A stretch of DNA of 64,000 nucleotides from Olsenella uli (GCF_016899935.1 NZ_JACJJK010000002.1:124001-188000); one strand, 5' to 3'; positions 43,583 to 52,287 are shown, numbered from the stretch's first letter. The notes: generated by a model from the letters alone, not told the origin. Numbers and translations are program-made.

Positions 43583-44253
43583 TCGTCCTCCTTGATCTTG
43601 ACGCCGAGAAGCCCCATGAGCTCCGCGGCCTGGTCGGGGTCTATGACGGCGCCGCGCAGCTCCCGCAGGTCGCTCGAGACGCGCAGCCCAGCGATGTCAC
43701 AGGTGGAGAGGTCGACACCGGCAAGGCTCGTGCGGAAGAAGGTCGCACGCGTGAGGTCGCAGCGGTCGAGCACGAGGTGTCGCAGGCGCGTGGCGTGAAA
43801 GCTCGCCTCGGTGAGCTTGGTCTCGCTGGCCACAAGCCGCTCGACGGTCGCCTCGGAGAGGTCCGCGTAGGAAAGCTGGCTGTCCGCCACGGAGACGCCG
43901 GAGAGACGGCCCTTGAGAAAGGAGAGCCCCGGCGCCGAGCAGCTGCGGAAGTCCACGCGATTGAGCCAGCTGCGCCCCAGGTCGCAGCGCACAAAGCGGC
44001 AGCCCGAGAAGAGCACGTCGGTGAACGTGCAGTTGGAGAGGTTCGCGCGCTCGAAGGCGCAGCCGCGAAAGATGACGTTCTCGAAGACGGTGCCGTTGGC
44101 CGCGACGTCCGCGAGCTCGAGGCCCGAGAGCGCCGTGTTGGCCACGTGCGCGTCCGGCGCCGCGAGCGCGGCGAGCAGCTCGTCCTGGCCGAGGTTCTGC
44201 CCCAGGTCGTCGCGCACCTGCGCGGAGCGGGCGGGCCGCCGGGGGCGCGCCAT
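43573..44253 (-). CDS. Pentapeptide-repeat protein
   Basis: The 226-residue protein consists largely of A(D/N)Lxx-type five-residue repeats (CAFERANLSNCTFTDVLFSGC; DSQLSYADLSEATVE; CDLTRATFFRTSLAGVDLS), predicted to form a right-handed square beta helix. Some such proteins mimic DNA and protect gyrase; most have no known role. Its ATG overlaps the stop of the ArsC/Spx-like gene (TAATG), so the genes are coupled. Confidence 0.87.
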   Translation of the reverse strand: MARPRRPARSAQVRDDLGQNLGQDELLAALAAPDAHVANTALSGLELADVAANGTVFENVIFRGCAFERANLSNCTFTDVLFSGCRFVRCDLGRSWLNRVDFRSCSAPGLSFLKGRLSGVSVADSQLSYADLSEATVERLVASETKLTEASFHATRLRHLVLDRCDLTRATFFRTSLAGVDLSTCDIAGLRVSSDLRELRGAVIDPDQAAELMGLLGVKIKEDEWL

Positions 44254-44615
44254 TACAGCAGCGCCCTCTCCCACTCGGCCTCGCGGAAGCCCACGAGCAC
44301 GAAGCCCTCGCCCACGACGATCGGCCGCTTGACCAGCATGCCGTCCTCGGCGAGCAGCGCGAACGCGTCCGCGTCCGTCATGCCGGCGTCAAGCTGCGCC
44401 TTCACGTTGCGCTCGCGGTAGAGCCGGCCGCTCGTGTTGAAGAAGCGGCGCACGGGCAGCCCGGAGCGCGCCTGCCACGCGGCGAGCTCCTCGGCCGTCG
44501 GGTTGTCCTCGACGATGTGCCGGTCGGTGTACGCGACGCCGTGCGCGTCCAGCCACGCCTTGGCGCGCCTGCAGGTACTGCACTTCGGATACTCAACAAA
44601 CAGCACGTTAGACAT
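44253..44615 (-). CDS. ArsC/Spx-family thioredoxin-fold protein
   Basis: The 120-residue protein has a redox CxxC in YPKCSTCRRAKAWL and the C-terminal family pattern KRPIVVGEGFVLVGF. It could be an arsenate-reductase-like or Spx/YffB-type protein; arsenate activity is not implied by context, as no ars genes are present. The start at 44615 overlaps the end of the DNA methyltransferase gene by 8 bp. Confidence 0.85.
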   Translation of the reverse strand: MSNVLFVEYPKCSTCRRAKAWLDAHGVAYTDRHIVEDNPTAEELAAWQARSGLPVRRFFNTSGRLYRERNVKAQLDAGMTDADAFALLAEDGMLVKRPIVVGEGFVLVGFREAEWERALL

Positions 44616-45975
44616 GGCGGGTCCTTTCAATCTCTGCAATCTCTCTCCCTATCGCATGGGGCACACCGACGACAAGGGCGTTGCCCATGCAGAAGGCTCT
44701 TCTGCCGTCAGTCATTCCGGTGTCGGTCCAGCCCCGAGGAAAGCCCTGGAGTTGGTCGAGCTCATCGGGAACGAGTCGGCGGTAACGTCCATCCTTGGTC
44801 TTGATGACGTGCTTGAACCGAGAGGCACCACGACCGCCCTCGCCCGTAAGAATCGTGCGAGAAGGACGGTCGAGCGCGTCGGGGAACGCCATCGCCCCCT
44901 CGGAGTATCGGTAGGTAAATCCCGTCTTCTTGTTGACGCGCTCCTCGCTCTTCGCACCCTTGAGGTACTCCCACTTGGGAAGCTGCTCCGGCTCGATGAA
45001 GAACTCCTCCGGCACGTCGGAATCGTCGACAAGAACGTCACCAAGCACCCGCCGCGCGCCCGTGAACACTTCGGTCACCTTGCAGGTCGCAACGTGGCCG
45101 TCCTGCATGACGCCGGCGTCCAGAAAGGGCGAGTCCTTTCCTCCCTTGTTGAACTCACGCGTCGCAATATAGGGGTCATCCGGGATGTCAACGTGGTGAA
45201 TCGTCTCGGAGGCGGGCTCTTCGATAGGAAACGCCCGTGCCATCAGACCACAGGAAATCTGAGCGTCAAGATTCCACTGCTCCCCCGTCAGGCGCGCAAG
45301 AATGTACGTGCGCTTGCGTCGCTGCGGGAACCCGTATTCCGCACTGTTCACCACACGCCACTCAACCGAGTAGCCAAGGTCGTTGAGACAGGACAGGATG
45401 ATCGCAAAATCACGGCCGCGCTGAGACGCGGGGCTCTTGAGCAGGCGATCGACGTTCTCGAGAAGAACGTATCGGACGGGGCTCTCCGGTCTGCTCTTCA
45501 ACTTGAGGAAGCGGTAGATATCCCACCAGAGCACGCCCTTCTTGCCCTCGATACCACCCGCCTGCGAGAGGGGCCTGGCGACGGAGTAGTCCTGGCAGGG
45601 AAATCCCCCCACCACCATGTCTACGTCAGGGATGTCCACCTCGCCGCGCTCGAACCGGTCAAGAACGACGTGAATGTCCTCGTTCAGCACAGCGTCCTCG
45701 CCAAAGCGGGCTCGGTAGCAGCGGGCTGCAAACTGCTTGGTCTCGGTTCCCGGCGGCTCCCACTGATTGGCCCAGATGGTCTTGAAGGGGCCCGCCGCCG
45801 GCAGCTCCATATCAGGCTCATCAGGGTTGTGGTATCCCTCGAGCCCCAGCCTGAACCCACCGACGCCCGCAAAGAGCTCGGCCACTTTGATGGTCTTCTC
45901 GGACGACACGTTTCTCCGTTCGCTATCTGTGTCGCATTGCCAGATCATCATAACCGATCGACCGGACGAGATCAA
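44608..45975 (-). CDS. DNA (cytosine-5)-methyltransferase of a Sau3AI-like R-M system
   Basis: The 455-residue enzyme has the ordered C5-methyltransferase motifs: I (ELFAGVGGFRLGL), IV with catalytic Cys (GGFPCQDYSVA), VI (LLENVDRLL), VIII (QRRKRTYILA) and the late X motif (AFCMGNALVVGVPHAIG). The target-recognition region lies at about residues 255-370. The start may be TTG at 45975, overlapping the endonuclease stop, or ATG at 45951. Together with the MutH/Sau3AI-like endonuclease it would protect GATC by methylating cytosine. Base composition is lower in G+C than flanking genes, consistent with transfer. Confidence 0.92.
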   Translation of the reverse strand: MISSGRSVMMIWQCDTDSERRNVSSEKTIKVAELFAGVGGFRLGLEGYHNPDEPDMELPAAGPFKTIWANQWEPPGTETKQFAARCYRARFGEDAVLNEDIHVVLDRFERGEVDIPDVDMVVGGFPCQDYSVARPLSQAGGIEGKKGVLWWDIYRFLKLKSRPESPVRYVLLENVDRLLKSPASQRGRDFAIILSCLNDLGYSVEWRVVNSAEYGFPQRRKRTYILARLTGEQWNLDAQISCGLMARAFPIEEPASETIHHVDIPDDPYIATREFNKGGKDSPFLDAGVMQDGHVATCKVTEVFTGARRVLGDVLVDDSDVPEEFFIEPEQLPKWEYLKGAKSEERVNKKTGFTYRYSEGAMAFPDALDRPSRTILTGEGGRGASRFKHVIKTKDGRYRRLVPDELDQLQGFPRGWTDTGMTDGRRAFCMGNALVVGVPHAIGREIAEIERTRHV

Positions 45976-47306
45976 CTCGACAGGACCCGTTCAATCTCGC
46001 TCTGCAGATAGTCCTGGTTCAACCAAAAACACTTCTTCACGACAGGCGGGCCAAACGGCTGTGGACGCGTGTCCCGCGAATCACGCCCGTGTGGCCTTAC
46101 GTGGCAGCATCTGTTTTCACTAGACTTAACCGATATCTCGGCACGCCCCTTCCGCACGTTGTCTCGCATCTGGTCGTAGCAGCGCTTCGCGTCCCTGAGG
46201 TCACCCTCCGGCATCTGCCAAAAACAGATGTCACGAAGTCGATAGGCGCCCGCCTCGTCTTCGCGATAGAGTACGAAAAGATACTTCTTCTGGAGATAGC
46301 CCAAAAAGTCGGAGTCCTCAAAGTCTCGCTCAGCAAGGTCGAAGTAGCTGAACGCCGGGAAGGACAGTGCCTCCTTTGGACGACCGCCCTTCTTGAGACG
46401 TATGGTCTTGGGAACGATACCCGCCTTTGCAAACTCTTCAATCTCCGCGTCGTCGGCAACACCCAGAATCTTCTTGGTGATGCGCGCACAACGATTCTTT
46501 GACTTGGAGACGCCAAATTGCGTCGCCAGTTCTTCTTCGGTCATCCCGAAGTACGGAGAGAACCTCTTCCTGAGAAGCCCGAGAAGATTGAGGTCCTTCT
46601 CTTCAGCCTCCCTTGGAATTCTTCTCAACTGATCAAGAATCCGACGTTGGATTGCCGTCATGTATGAGGCTTTAAGCGCCCAGGCGCGCGGCTTTGCCGG
46701 AACATCCGAGAAAGGCTGCCCGGTTCTTACGGACGAGTCCTTGGCCTTGGTACACGCCTCGAGATACAAGGTGTCGCCACCGGAGATATCCTCGGCATGG
46801 CCCGCTCGAACCTTGTTTACGACCGTCTCCCAGTCGCACTTAATCTGAGGAAGGTCCTCGGCGGGGAAGCCCCACTGGACGACAGATTTAATCTCATAGT
46901 CCAACGGGCTTTTGTCAGGCTCATAGAGATACGACACCAGCAGTATGCTCTTTGCCTTCTCCATGAGATGGCTGTGCTCAAAGTCCTCGTTGACCACAGT
47001 CATGTAGTTGATTTGCGAAATGACGAGACGCTCCTTTGCGGAAAGCTCTCCCTTTCCGTTCTTCTTGAGCGGAGTTGATTTGAGTTCAAGTCCAGCTCCA
47101 TCGAAGTCTGCGGTCGGCCTGCTGTTTGCCGTAAGACCAAAATAGAGCTCTTCAAGTGCGTTGCCGAAGGCCCCTCTCCTCCTACGAGGGTCATCAATAT
47201 CTGTTGCTCCAGTCGCTTCGCGGAGAGTCTTTCCAGCCAGATGTCCCGCATATTCAAGAATGGACTCCGGGTCGTTTGGGTCATAGTCAATCCACATCTC
47301 ACCCAT
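45972..47306 (-). CDS. MutH/Sau3AI-like type II restriction endonuclease
   Basis: The 444-residue protein has the MutH/Sau3AI catalytic pattern: RRRGAFGNALEELYFG followed by DFDGAGLELKSTPLKK (D...ExK). Sau3AI has two MutH-like domains and is about 490 residues; the length here is compatible. Sau3AI cuts GATC. The cytosine methyltransferase lies directly downstream and overlaps. GATC is frequent in the window (at least five sites in the first 600 bp), so the site is not depleted. GGAGGGGG precedes the ATG at 47306. Confidence 0.85.
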   Translation of the reverse strand: MGEMWIDYDPNDPESILEYAGHLAGKTLREATGATDIDDPRRRRGAFGNALEELYFGLTANSRPTADFDGAGLELKSTPLKKNGKGELSAKERLVISQINYMTVVNEDFEHSHLMEKAKSILLVSYLYEPDKSPLDYEIKSVVQWGFPAEDLPQIKCDWETVVNKVRAGHAEDISGGDTLYLEACTKAKDSSVRTGQPFSDVPAKPRAWALKASYMTAIQRRILDQLRRIPREAEEKDLNLLGLLRKRFSPYFGMTEEELATQFGVSKSKNRCARITKKILGVADDAEIEEFAKAGIVPKTIRLKKGGRPKEALSFPAFSYFDLAERDFEDSDFLGYLQKKYLFVLYREDEAGAYRLRDICFWQMPEGDLRDAKRCYDQMRDNVRKGRAEISVKSSENRCCHVRPHGRDSRDTRPQPFGPPVVKKCFWLNQDYLQSEIERVLSS

Positions 47307-47707
47307 AGACGTCCCCCTCCGCTCCAAACGGAATCACTGAACCGACTTTATCCGAATCGGCCTAAATCGGCATCGTCCTTTTCTCCTGATAGACACTCTG
47401 TACGAACTGGGATAATTGCCGGCATCACCCATGGACTCCTGAAACCATCTTGGCGAACAAGCAGAGCACGTCTCCCTGTCCCCAAGACGAACAGAACCCG
47501 TCTGATGTCTCCACTCCCAACGCCCTCGCCGAGGTTTGGGTTCACGTTTCGCCACCTTCCCAACTAGCCCCGTGGACCACACCCCCGCTGACCTGCTCAA
47601 ACGTGATTCGTCTTTCGACTTGACCACGAAGCATGAACCCAAACCACGGGAAGGGGCATCCTCGCACGCCGCGCGTTATACTCGCCTCAGGCAACGAAGG
47701 GAGCCAC
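47307..47707. other. Gene-free 401-bp stretch upstream of the R-M genes
   Basis: No convincing gene is present; the short open frames lack ribosome sites and family resemblance. It has a 12-bp perfect inverted repeat (GGTTTGGGTTCA at 47533-47544, complement at 47634-47645). TATACT at 47677-47682 is a good -10 for the HAD gene at 47708. The left part must hold the promoter for the endonuclease gene. Confidence 0.5.
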
Positions 47708-48316
47708 ATGGACCGCAAGCTGCGCGCGATCGTCTTTGACATGGGCAACGTGCTCATGACCTTTGACGGCCCGTACTTCGCCTCGCACTTCACGGACACG
47801 CCCGAGGACGCGGCGCTACTCAACGACGCCCTCTTCGGCTCCGTCACGTGGGCGCTTCTCGACTCCGGCACCGTTAGCCACGAGACGATGGCGCGCGTGG
47901 CGGCCGCGCACCTCCCCGAGCGCCTGCACCCCAACCTGCGCGAGTGCCTCGCGCGCTGGCCGGAGCTCTCAGAGCCCCTCGACGCGGTCAACGAGCTGGG
48001 CATCCGCCTCAAGCGGGAGGGCTACGGCATCTATGTGCTCTCCAACGCCAACACGCGCATCATGGAGCAGCTCGGACACGCGCCGATCACGCCCCTTCTC
48101 GACGGCTGCCTCGTCTCCGCGCAGGAGCGCCTCATGAAGCCGGACCCCGCGATCTTCCGCCTCCTCTGCGAGCGCTACGACCTCGCGCCCGAGGCGTGCC
48201 TCTTCGTGGACGACAACGCGGACAACTGCGAGGGCGCGCGCGTCGCCGGCATGCACGCGTACCACTTCACCGGTGACGTCGCGGAGCTGGAGGCCACGAT
48301 CCGCGCGCTGGGCTAG
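47708..48316 (+). CDS. HAD-superfamily hydrolase, subfamily IA (YihX-like)
   Basis: The 202-residue phosphatase has motif I VFDMGNVLM, in which the second Asp is replaced by Asn as in YihX-type and dehalogenase-like members. Motif II is LSNAN, motif III the lysine in RLMKPDPAIF and motif IV FVDDNADNCEGA. YihX acts on glucose-1-phosphate; the substrate here is unknown. GAAGGGAG precedes the ATG. The 3-prime end overlaps the convergent kinase gene by 4 bp. Confidence 0.87.
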   Translation: MDRKLRAIVFDMGNVLMTFDGPYFASHFTDTPEDAALLNDALFGSVTWALLDSGTVSHETMARVAAAHLPERLHPNLRECLARWPELSEPLDAVNELGIRLKREGYGIYVLSNANTRIMEQLGHAPITPLLDGCLVSAQERLMKPDPAIFRLLCERYDLAPEACLFVDDNADNCEGARVAGMHAYHFTGDVAELEATIRALG

Positions 48317-49527
48317 GCCTGCGCGACCGCCGACGCCACGACCCACGCCACAAACAGGACGAGAATGACGACGAGCCCCACGGCCGTCTCGCGGCGCACG
48401 GTGAGGCGCGCGAGCGCGGGAATCTCCCGCCGCAGCGGGCGCCGGTCGAGCAGCAGGTAGCCCGCGACGAGAAACGTCGGGACCAGGAAGCCAAAGTACG
48501 AGAGCAGGAGATACCACGTGGGCCAGGCGGCGTTCTCCGGCGTGGGGTCAATGACGGCCATCACGCACCCGATGACGAGGACCGCCACGACGCCCACGAC
48601 CACCACGTCCCACAGCGCGCCGAGCCAGCGCGGGACGCGGGCGAGAAGGGCGGGGCGCTCGGTGCGGGGCGCCTCGAACGCAGGCGGCTCGGGCGGCACG
48701 TTCTTCTCGCCTGCGTTCTTCTCGCCCGGGGCGGCAGACAGCGCGGCGAGCAGGGCTTCCTTGAATGCGCGGACAGACGGAAAGCGCCGCGCGGGATCGA
48801 GCTCGGTCGCGCGGACGATGACCGGGCGCAGGGTCTCCGGCACGCCGTCCGCCACAAAGCCGCGCGCACGGTCCTCGGGCGCGGGGTCGCGCCCCGTCAG
48901 GCAGAAGAAGAGCAGCATGCCGAGGGCGTAGACGTCGCTCGTGACGTCCGTCTGCCCAAAGCCGAACTGCTCCGGCGGCGCGTAGGCGCGCGTGCCGAAG
49001 TGGGTGGTGTCCCGCTCGGCCCCCGCGTGCCAGCTGCGCGCGATGCCCAGGTCGATGAGGGTGACGCCGCCGTCGGACACCATGACGTTGCCCGGCTTGA
49101 GGTCGCGGTGGATGACCGGCGGGTCGAGAAGCTCATGGAGCTCGCTCACCGCGTCGCAGAGGTCGGGGAAGACGCGGCGCACGAGGTCGAGTCGGTCGCT
49201 CGCATGTGCCACGGCGTCGGCCAGCGTCTCCCCGCCCACGTGCTCCATCACCACGACGAGGCGCTCGCCCTGGCGGTGGCACTCCACAATGCGCGGCAGG
49301 TGCGGGAGCCGCACGCCGCGCCGCTGGGCCGCGAACACGCTCTCGTACGCGCCGCCCAGCCCCGGGGCGAGGTACTTGCGCACGAAGGGGCCCAGCTCGG
49401 AGCCGTTCTCGCCCACAAAGTAGACGCGCTGCGTGGTCTCGAGCGGGCCCTGCTTGAGCGTCGCGTCCACGCGGTAGCAGCTGTCGCGGTCGAGCGCCGC
49501 GAGGTAGTTTGAGAGCTCATCTTCCAT
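48313..49527 (-). CDS. Membrane-anchored Ser/Thr protein kinase
   Basis: The 404-residue protein has a Hanks-type kinase domain (residues about 20-265): the catalytic loop VIHRDLKPGNVM, DLG for DFG in LIDLGIARS, and the activation segment end GTRAYAPPEQFG. Three transmembrane segments lie near the C-terminus (LWDVVVVGVVAVLVIGCVMAV; WYLLLSYFGFLVPTFLVAGYL; AVGLVVILVLFVAWVVASAV), without PASTA domains. The linker contains GEKNAGEKN, encoded by two tandem GGCGAGAAGAAC core motifs. The small HTH protein gene lies 157 bp upstream on the same strand and is a frequent neighbour of such kinases in Firmicutes, as I recall. Confidence 0.9.
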   Translation of the reverse strand: MEDELSNYLAALDRDSCYRVDATLKQGPLETTQRVYFVGENGSELGPFVRKYLAPGLGGAYESVFAAQRRGVRLPHLPRIVECHRQGERLVVVMEHVGGETLADAVAHASDRLDLVRRVFPDLCDAVSELHELLDPPVIHRDLKPGNVMVSDGGVTLIDLGIARSWHAGAERDTTHFGTRAYAPPEQFGFGQTDVTSDVYALGMLLFFCLTGRDPAPEDRARGFVADGVPETLRPVIVRATELDPARRFPSVRAFKEALLAALSAAPGEKNAGEKNVPPEPPAFEAPRTERPALLARVPRWLGALWDVVVVGVVAVLVIGCVMAVIDPTPENAAWPTWYLLLSYFGFLVPTFLVAGYLLLDRRPLRREIPALARLTVRRETAVGLVVILVLFVAWVVASAVAQA

Positions 49528-49566
49528 GCGCCCATCCTAGCAGAGGGCGGCGCGGAGACGGGGCGT

Positions 49567-49657
49567 ACAAAGTGGCCGACTTGGCAGAGAGTCGCGCCGG
49601 CAGGTGCACAAAAGGGGCGACTTGGCAGGATGCGCGCTGCCAAGTCGCCCCTTTTTG
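49567..49657. repeat. Inverted-unit array D (41-bp step)
   Basis: Two forward CGACTTGGCAG units have their conserved A at 49579 and 49620, exactly 41 bp apart. One reverse unit follows (49645). The second forward unit and the reverse unit form a near-perfect hairpin of about 20 bp with a short loop. There is no core motif inside. The array lies between the HTH gene and the kinase gene. Confidence 0.82.
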
Positions 49658-49684
49658 ACACCCGAGGCAGCCGCAGACGAAACG

Positions 49685-50104
49685 CTAGCAGATGGTCTTC
49701 TCGCCAAAGCGGTAGAGCTCCTCGTTAACCTTTTGGAGCGAGCAGCCCCGGTCCAGGCAGAAGATGATGATCGCGTCGCGCCGGTCCTTGCAGTAGAGCT
49801 CGCTCACGCCCGCTGCGGTGAGCGCCCGGTTGGTCTCGCGCAGCGTGAGCGCCATGGCAAAGGCGATCTGCAGCACCTTGTCGCGGCTCGGGTGCCGCGT
49901 GCCCTGAAAGATCTGGTAGCCAAAGGTATCGTTGAGGTTGGCCATGCGCACCACGCGCGAGCGCTCGAGGCCCTTCTCCTCCAGCAGCTGCTGCAGGTAC
50001 TCGGAGAGGCTCAGGGCGCGCGGCTCGTGCTCCTCCAGATACTCGTCCAGGCTCGACGTGGAGAGGAGCTCGTCGAGCAGCTCCTCGGTCAGCGGTTCGC
50101 TCAT
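49685..50104 (-). CDS. Small HTH-like protein, probable partner of the kinase
   Basis: The 139-residue protein has an acidic N-terminus, then an XRE-like helical region (LSEYLQQLLEEKGLERSRVVRMANLNDTFGYQIFQGTRHPSRDKVLQIAFAM) and an end with DRRDAIIIFCLDRG. I recall this family next to Ser/Thr kinases in many Firmicutes and Actinobacteria, but know no defined function. It is cytosolic. The DNA-binding role is inferred from the helix pattern only. Confidence 0.75.
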   Translation of the reverse strand: MSEPLTEELLDELLSTSSLDEYLEEHEPRALSLSEYLQQLLEEKGLERSRVVRMANLNDTFGYQIFQGTRHPSRDKVLQIAFAMALTLRETNRALTAAGVSELYCKDRRDAIIIFCLDRGCSLQKVNEELYRFGEKTIC

Positions 50105-50123
50105 GAAGCCCCCCCCCCGCGTT

Positions 50124-50561
50124 CTAGAAGCCGGTGACGTCGACGAGCTCGTAGGACGCCACCTCGTCGGGCGAGGCGGTCCCGACGGCCTCGAACTTCC
50201 ACGTGCCCCCGGCCTTGAGGTTGTTGGTGTTGGCGAGCGCCGTGCCCACCTGCGCGCCGTCGGCGTCGTAGAGGTTGTACTCGACCTGGATGTAGCTCGC
50301 CTCGTTCTCCGTGTTGTTGGTCAGCGTACCATTGATGTAGACCGCGAACTGGTTCGAGGTGTCGAGCTGCTCGTCGGAAATGGTGTACGGCTCCGTCTCC
50401 TCGGCGGGCTGCTGCTCGCTCGTCTGGGCCTCCTCGCCCGCAGGCGCCTGGTCCGTCCCGCCCTTGCCGCCCATCGAGCCGATCGCTCCGATCACCACGA
50501 TCGCAACCACCACGATGAGGACGATCTTCCCGATGCCCTTCTTGCCTTCCTTTGCCGCCAT
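50124..50561 (-). CDS. FxLYD-domain membrane-anchored protein
   Basis: The 145-residue protein has a charged start (MAAKEGKKG), one transmembrane segment (IGKIVLIVVVAIVVIGAIGSMGG), an acidic Ala/Glu/Gln linker, and a beta-sandwich domain with NNTENEASYIQVEYNLYDADGAQVGTALANTNNLKAGGTWKFEA, matching the FxLYD family of extracytoplasmic domains. The function is unknown. AAAGGAAC precedes the ATG at 50561. Confidence 0.78.
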   Translation of the reverse strand: MAAKEGKKGIGKIVLIVVVAIVVIGAIGSMGGKGGTDQAPAGEEAQTSEQQPAEETEPYTISDEQLDTSNQFAVYINGTLTNNTENEASYIQVEYNLYDADGAQVGTALANTNNLKAGGTWKFEAVGTASPDEVASYELVDVTGF

Positions 50562-50631
50562 GTCCGTTCCTTTCCTCACGCCCCGCAGGGCACCTTGTGC
50601 CGACGTCCCCGACGATACGGATATTCATCTG

Positions 50632-50662
50632 GCGTTTCATTAGCTGGGAGCTAATGAAACGC
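50632..50662. promoter_or_regulatory. Perfect 14-bp hairpin between divergent genes
   Basis: GCGTTTCATTAGCT is followed by GGG and its exact complement. It is A+T-richer than the surroundings and lies 67 bp before the JetD-like start, so an operator or regulatory RNA structure is more likely than a terminator. Confidence 0.6.
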
Positions 50663-50728
50663 GCGGGGCCGGGCCTCTCCGCGCGATACGCGCTATGCTG
50701 TGAGGGCAACCAACAGATAAGGACCCCC

Positions 50729-51931
50729 ATGGCACACCGACTCACCGAGCAGGAGCACGACACGGTGCTCACGCTCGCCAAGATCATCGGCAAGAAGCTC
50801 CCCGCGCAGTTCCGCAGCGTGGCCGGCGGCATCGCGAGCGGCCTCGTCCGCCTGCGCAAGAGCCCGCTGCCCGCTGACGACGTGACGGCGGTCCTGGAGA
50901 AGTACGGTGCGGACCAGACGGCGCTCGAGGCGCTGGTCGACGCCGGCGTCCTCGAGCCCGCGGGCAACGGCTACGCGCTGCGCGTCCCCCAGGACCAGGA
51001 CGCGCCGGCCGAGAAGGACGAGCGCTCGATCGCCCGCACCGAGCCGCCGCGCCCGCCCGCGCGCCGAGCCGCGCGCGGCCTCACCGGCCTGGACACCGTC
51101 CGCAAGCAGACGCCCGAGCTGAACGACGTGCGCCGCCAGATCATCGACCTCGACCCGCGCCTGTGGATCAACGGCTGGCTGCTCAGCACCCCTGACGCCT
51201 TCCTTCGCTACGAGCGCGAGCTGCGCGCCCTCGACGCCGCGCTCGCCGGCGGCGCCACCCTCGGCGACGGCACGCTCAGCCTGCGCGAGCTCTCCTACCA
51301 GCTCTTCGGCGACGAGAAGTTCCTCGCCGTGGAGTCCGACGGCCGCAAGCTGCTGCACCTCATGGGCATCACCGACGTGGTGAGCTGCCGCCCGCAGGTC
51401 AAACTCGAGCTGCTGCACCACATCCCCAAGCACCACCGCCACCTGCGCCTCGTTGTCTCCGAGAACCTCGACCCCTGGGTCAACATGCGAAACGCCCTCT
51501 TCGTGGACGGCCGCAAGAAGCTCCTCGGCGAGCGTGTGCACGGCGTCGTCTTTGGTAACGGCTACCTCGTGGACGACCCCCACAAGCTGCCCGATCTTAT
51601 CGACACGCTGCACGCGGACGACGTGCGCGTGCTCTACTGGGGCGACGTCGACCGCGCCGGCCTCTCCATCCTGGCCAAGCTCGTCGACATGGCGGACGGG
51701 CGCTTCTCGGTTGAGCCGTTCGCGCCCGCCTACCGCAAGATGCTGCGTCGCGCCATGCGCCGCTTCCCCGACCCGCTTATGAACGAGGAGACCGACCAGG
51801 GCGGCGTGCGCGTGGTCGGCCTCGAGCTCATGGAGGGCGTGCTGGGCGCGGACGAGATGGCCTACCTGCGCGCCGTCGTCGAGGGAGCACGCCTCATCCC
51901 GCAGGAGATTCTCACCGCTCGCGACCTGTAG
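50729..51931 (+). CDS. Orphan JetD-like protein (Toprim-type, DUF3322/DUF2220)
   Basis: The 400-residue protein resembles JetD, the nuclease subunit of Wadjet anti-plasmid systems. The C-terminal part has the metal-binding Toprim features (LVVSENLDPWVNMRNAL; VLYWGDVDRAGLSILAKLVD), and the middle part has LRELSYQLFGDEKFL, typical of the domain before it. Wadjet also needs JetA, JetB and JetC (an SMC-like complex), and none is nearby, so this is an orphan. The ATG at 50729 follows ATAAGGACC; the upstream open frame lacks a ribosome site. TATGCT near 50694 may be the -10. Confidence 0.78.
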   Translation: MAHRLTEQEHDTVLTLAKIIGKKLPAQFRSVAGGIASGLVRLRKSPLPADDVTAVLEKYGADQTALEALVDAGVLEPAGNGYALRVPQDQDAPAEKDERSIARTEPPRPPARRAARGLTGLDTVRKQTPELNDVRRQIIDLDPRLWINGWLLSTPDAFLRYERELRALDAALAGGATLGDGTLSLRELSYQLFGDEKFLAVESDGRKLLHLMGITDVVSCRPQVKLELLHHIPKHHRHLRLVVSENLDPWVNMRNALFVDGRKKLLGERVHGVVFGNGYLVDDPHKLPDLIDTLHADDVRVLYWGDVDRAGLSILAKLVDMADGRFSVEPFAPAYRKMLRRAMRRFPDPLMNEETDQGGVRVVGLELMEGVLGADEMAYLRAVVEGARLIPQEILTARDL

Positions 51932-51963
51932 AAACGCCCACTCGCGCGTGGACGCGAATAATT

Positions 51964-52164
51964 GCCGACTTGGCAGAGTTTCTCGCCTGCAGATGTTCAA
52001 AGCACCAAACTTGGCAGACGATGCAGGGGCGAGAAGAACCGCGACCTGTGGTTCTTCTCGCCAGCCCGCACGAAAGAGCCGACTTGGCAGACGGATTCCT
52101 GCCAAGTCGGCTCTTTCGTGCAGGCATCACCCCACCTCGCCGCCAAGTCGGAACCCCTGTGCGC
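51964..52164. repeat. Inverted-unit array E (41-bp step)
   Basis: Forward units have their conserved A at 51968, 52009 and 52082; reverse units have the matching T at 52106 and 52147. The forward pair 51968/52009 and the reverse pair are both exactly 41 bp apart. An inverted pair of perfect core motifs (52028-52039 and 52051-52062) forms a hairpin in the middle. Part of a 400-bp gene-free stretch before the DUF559-like gene. Confidence 0.88.
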
Positions 52165-52287
52165 ACCAAGACGCGACGTACGGCAAGAGGGGCGCCGAGC
52201 CGGTCGCGCTCGAAGCGCACAAGGTCCTCGATAGATTCGTGTCAGATTCACGATAGTTTTGTGTTAGGTCAATTACCAGCTTTTTTC

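Noticed and set aside
47334-47642. Small gene (about 100 residues) next to the R-M pair, for example a controller protein
   Set aside because: No ribosome site, no HTH pattern and a composition with many Arg and Ser residues; a C-protein would be expected to show an XRE-type helix.
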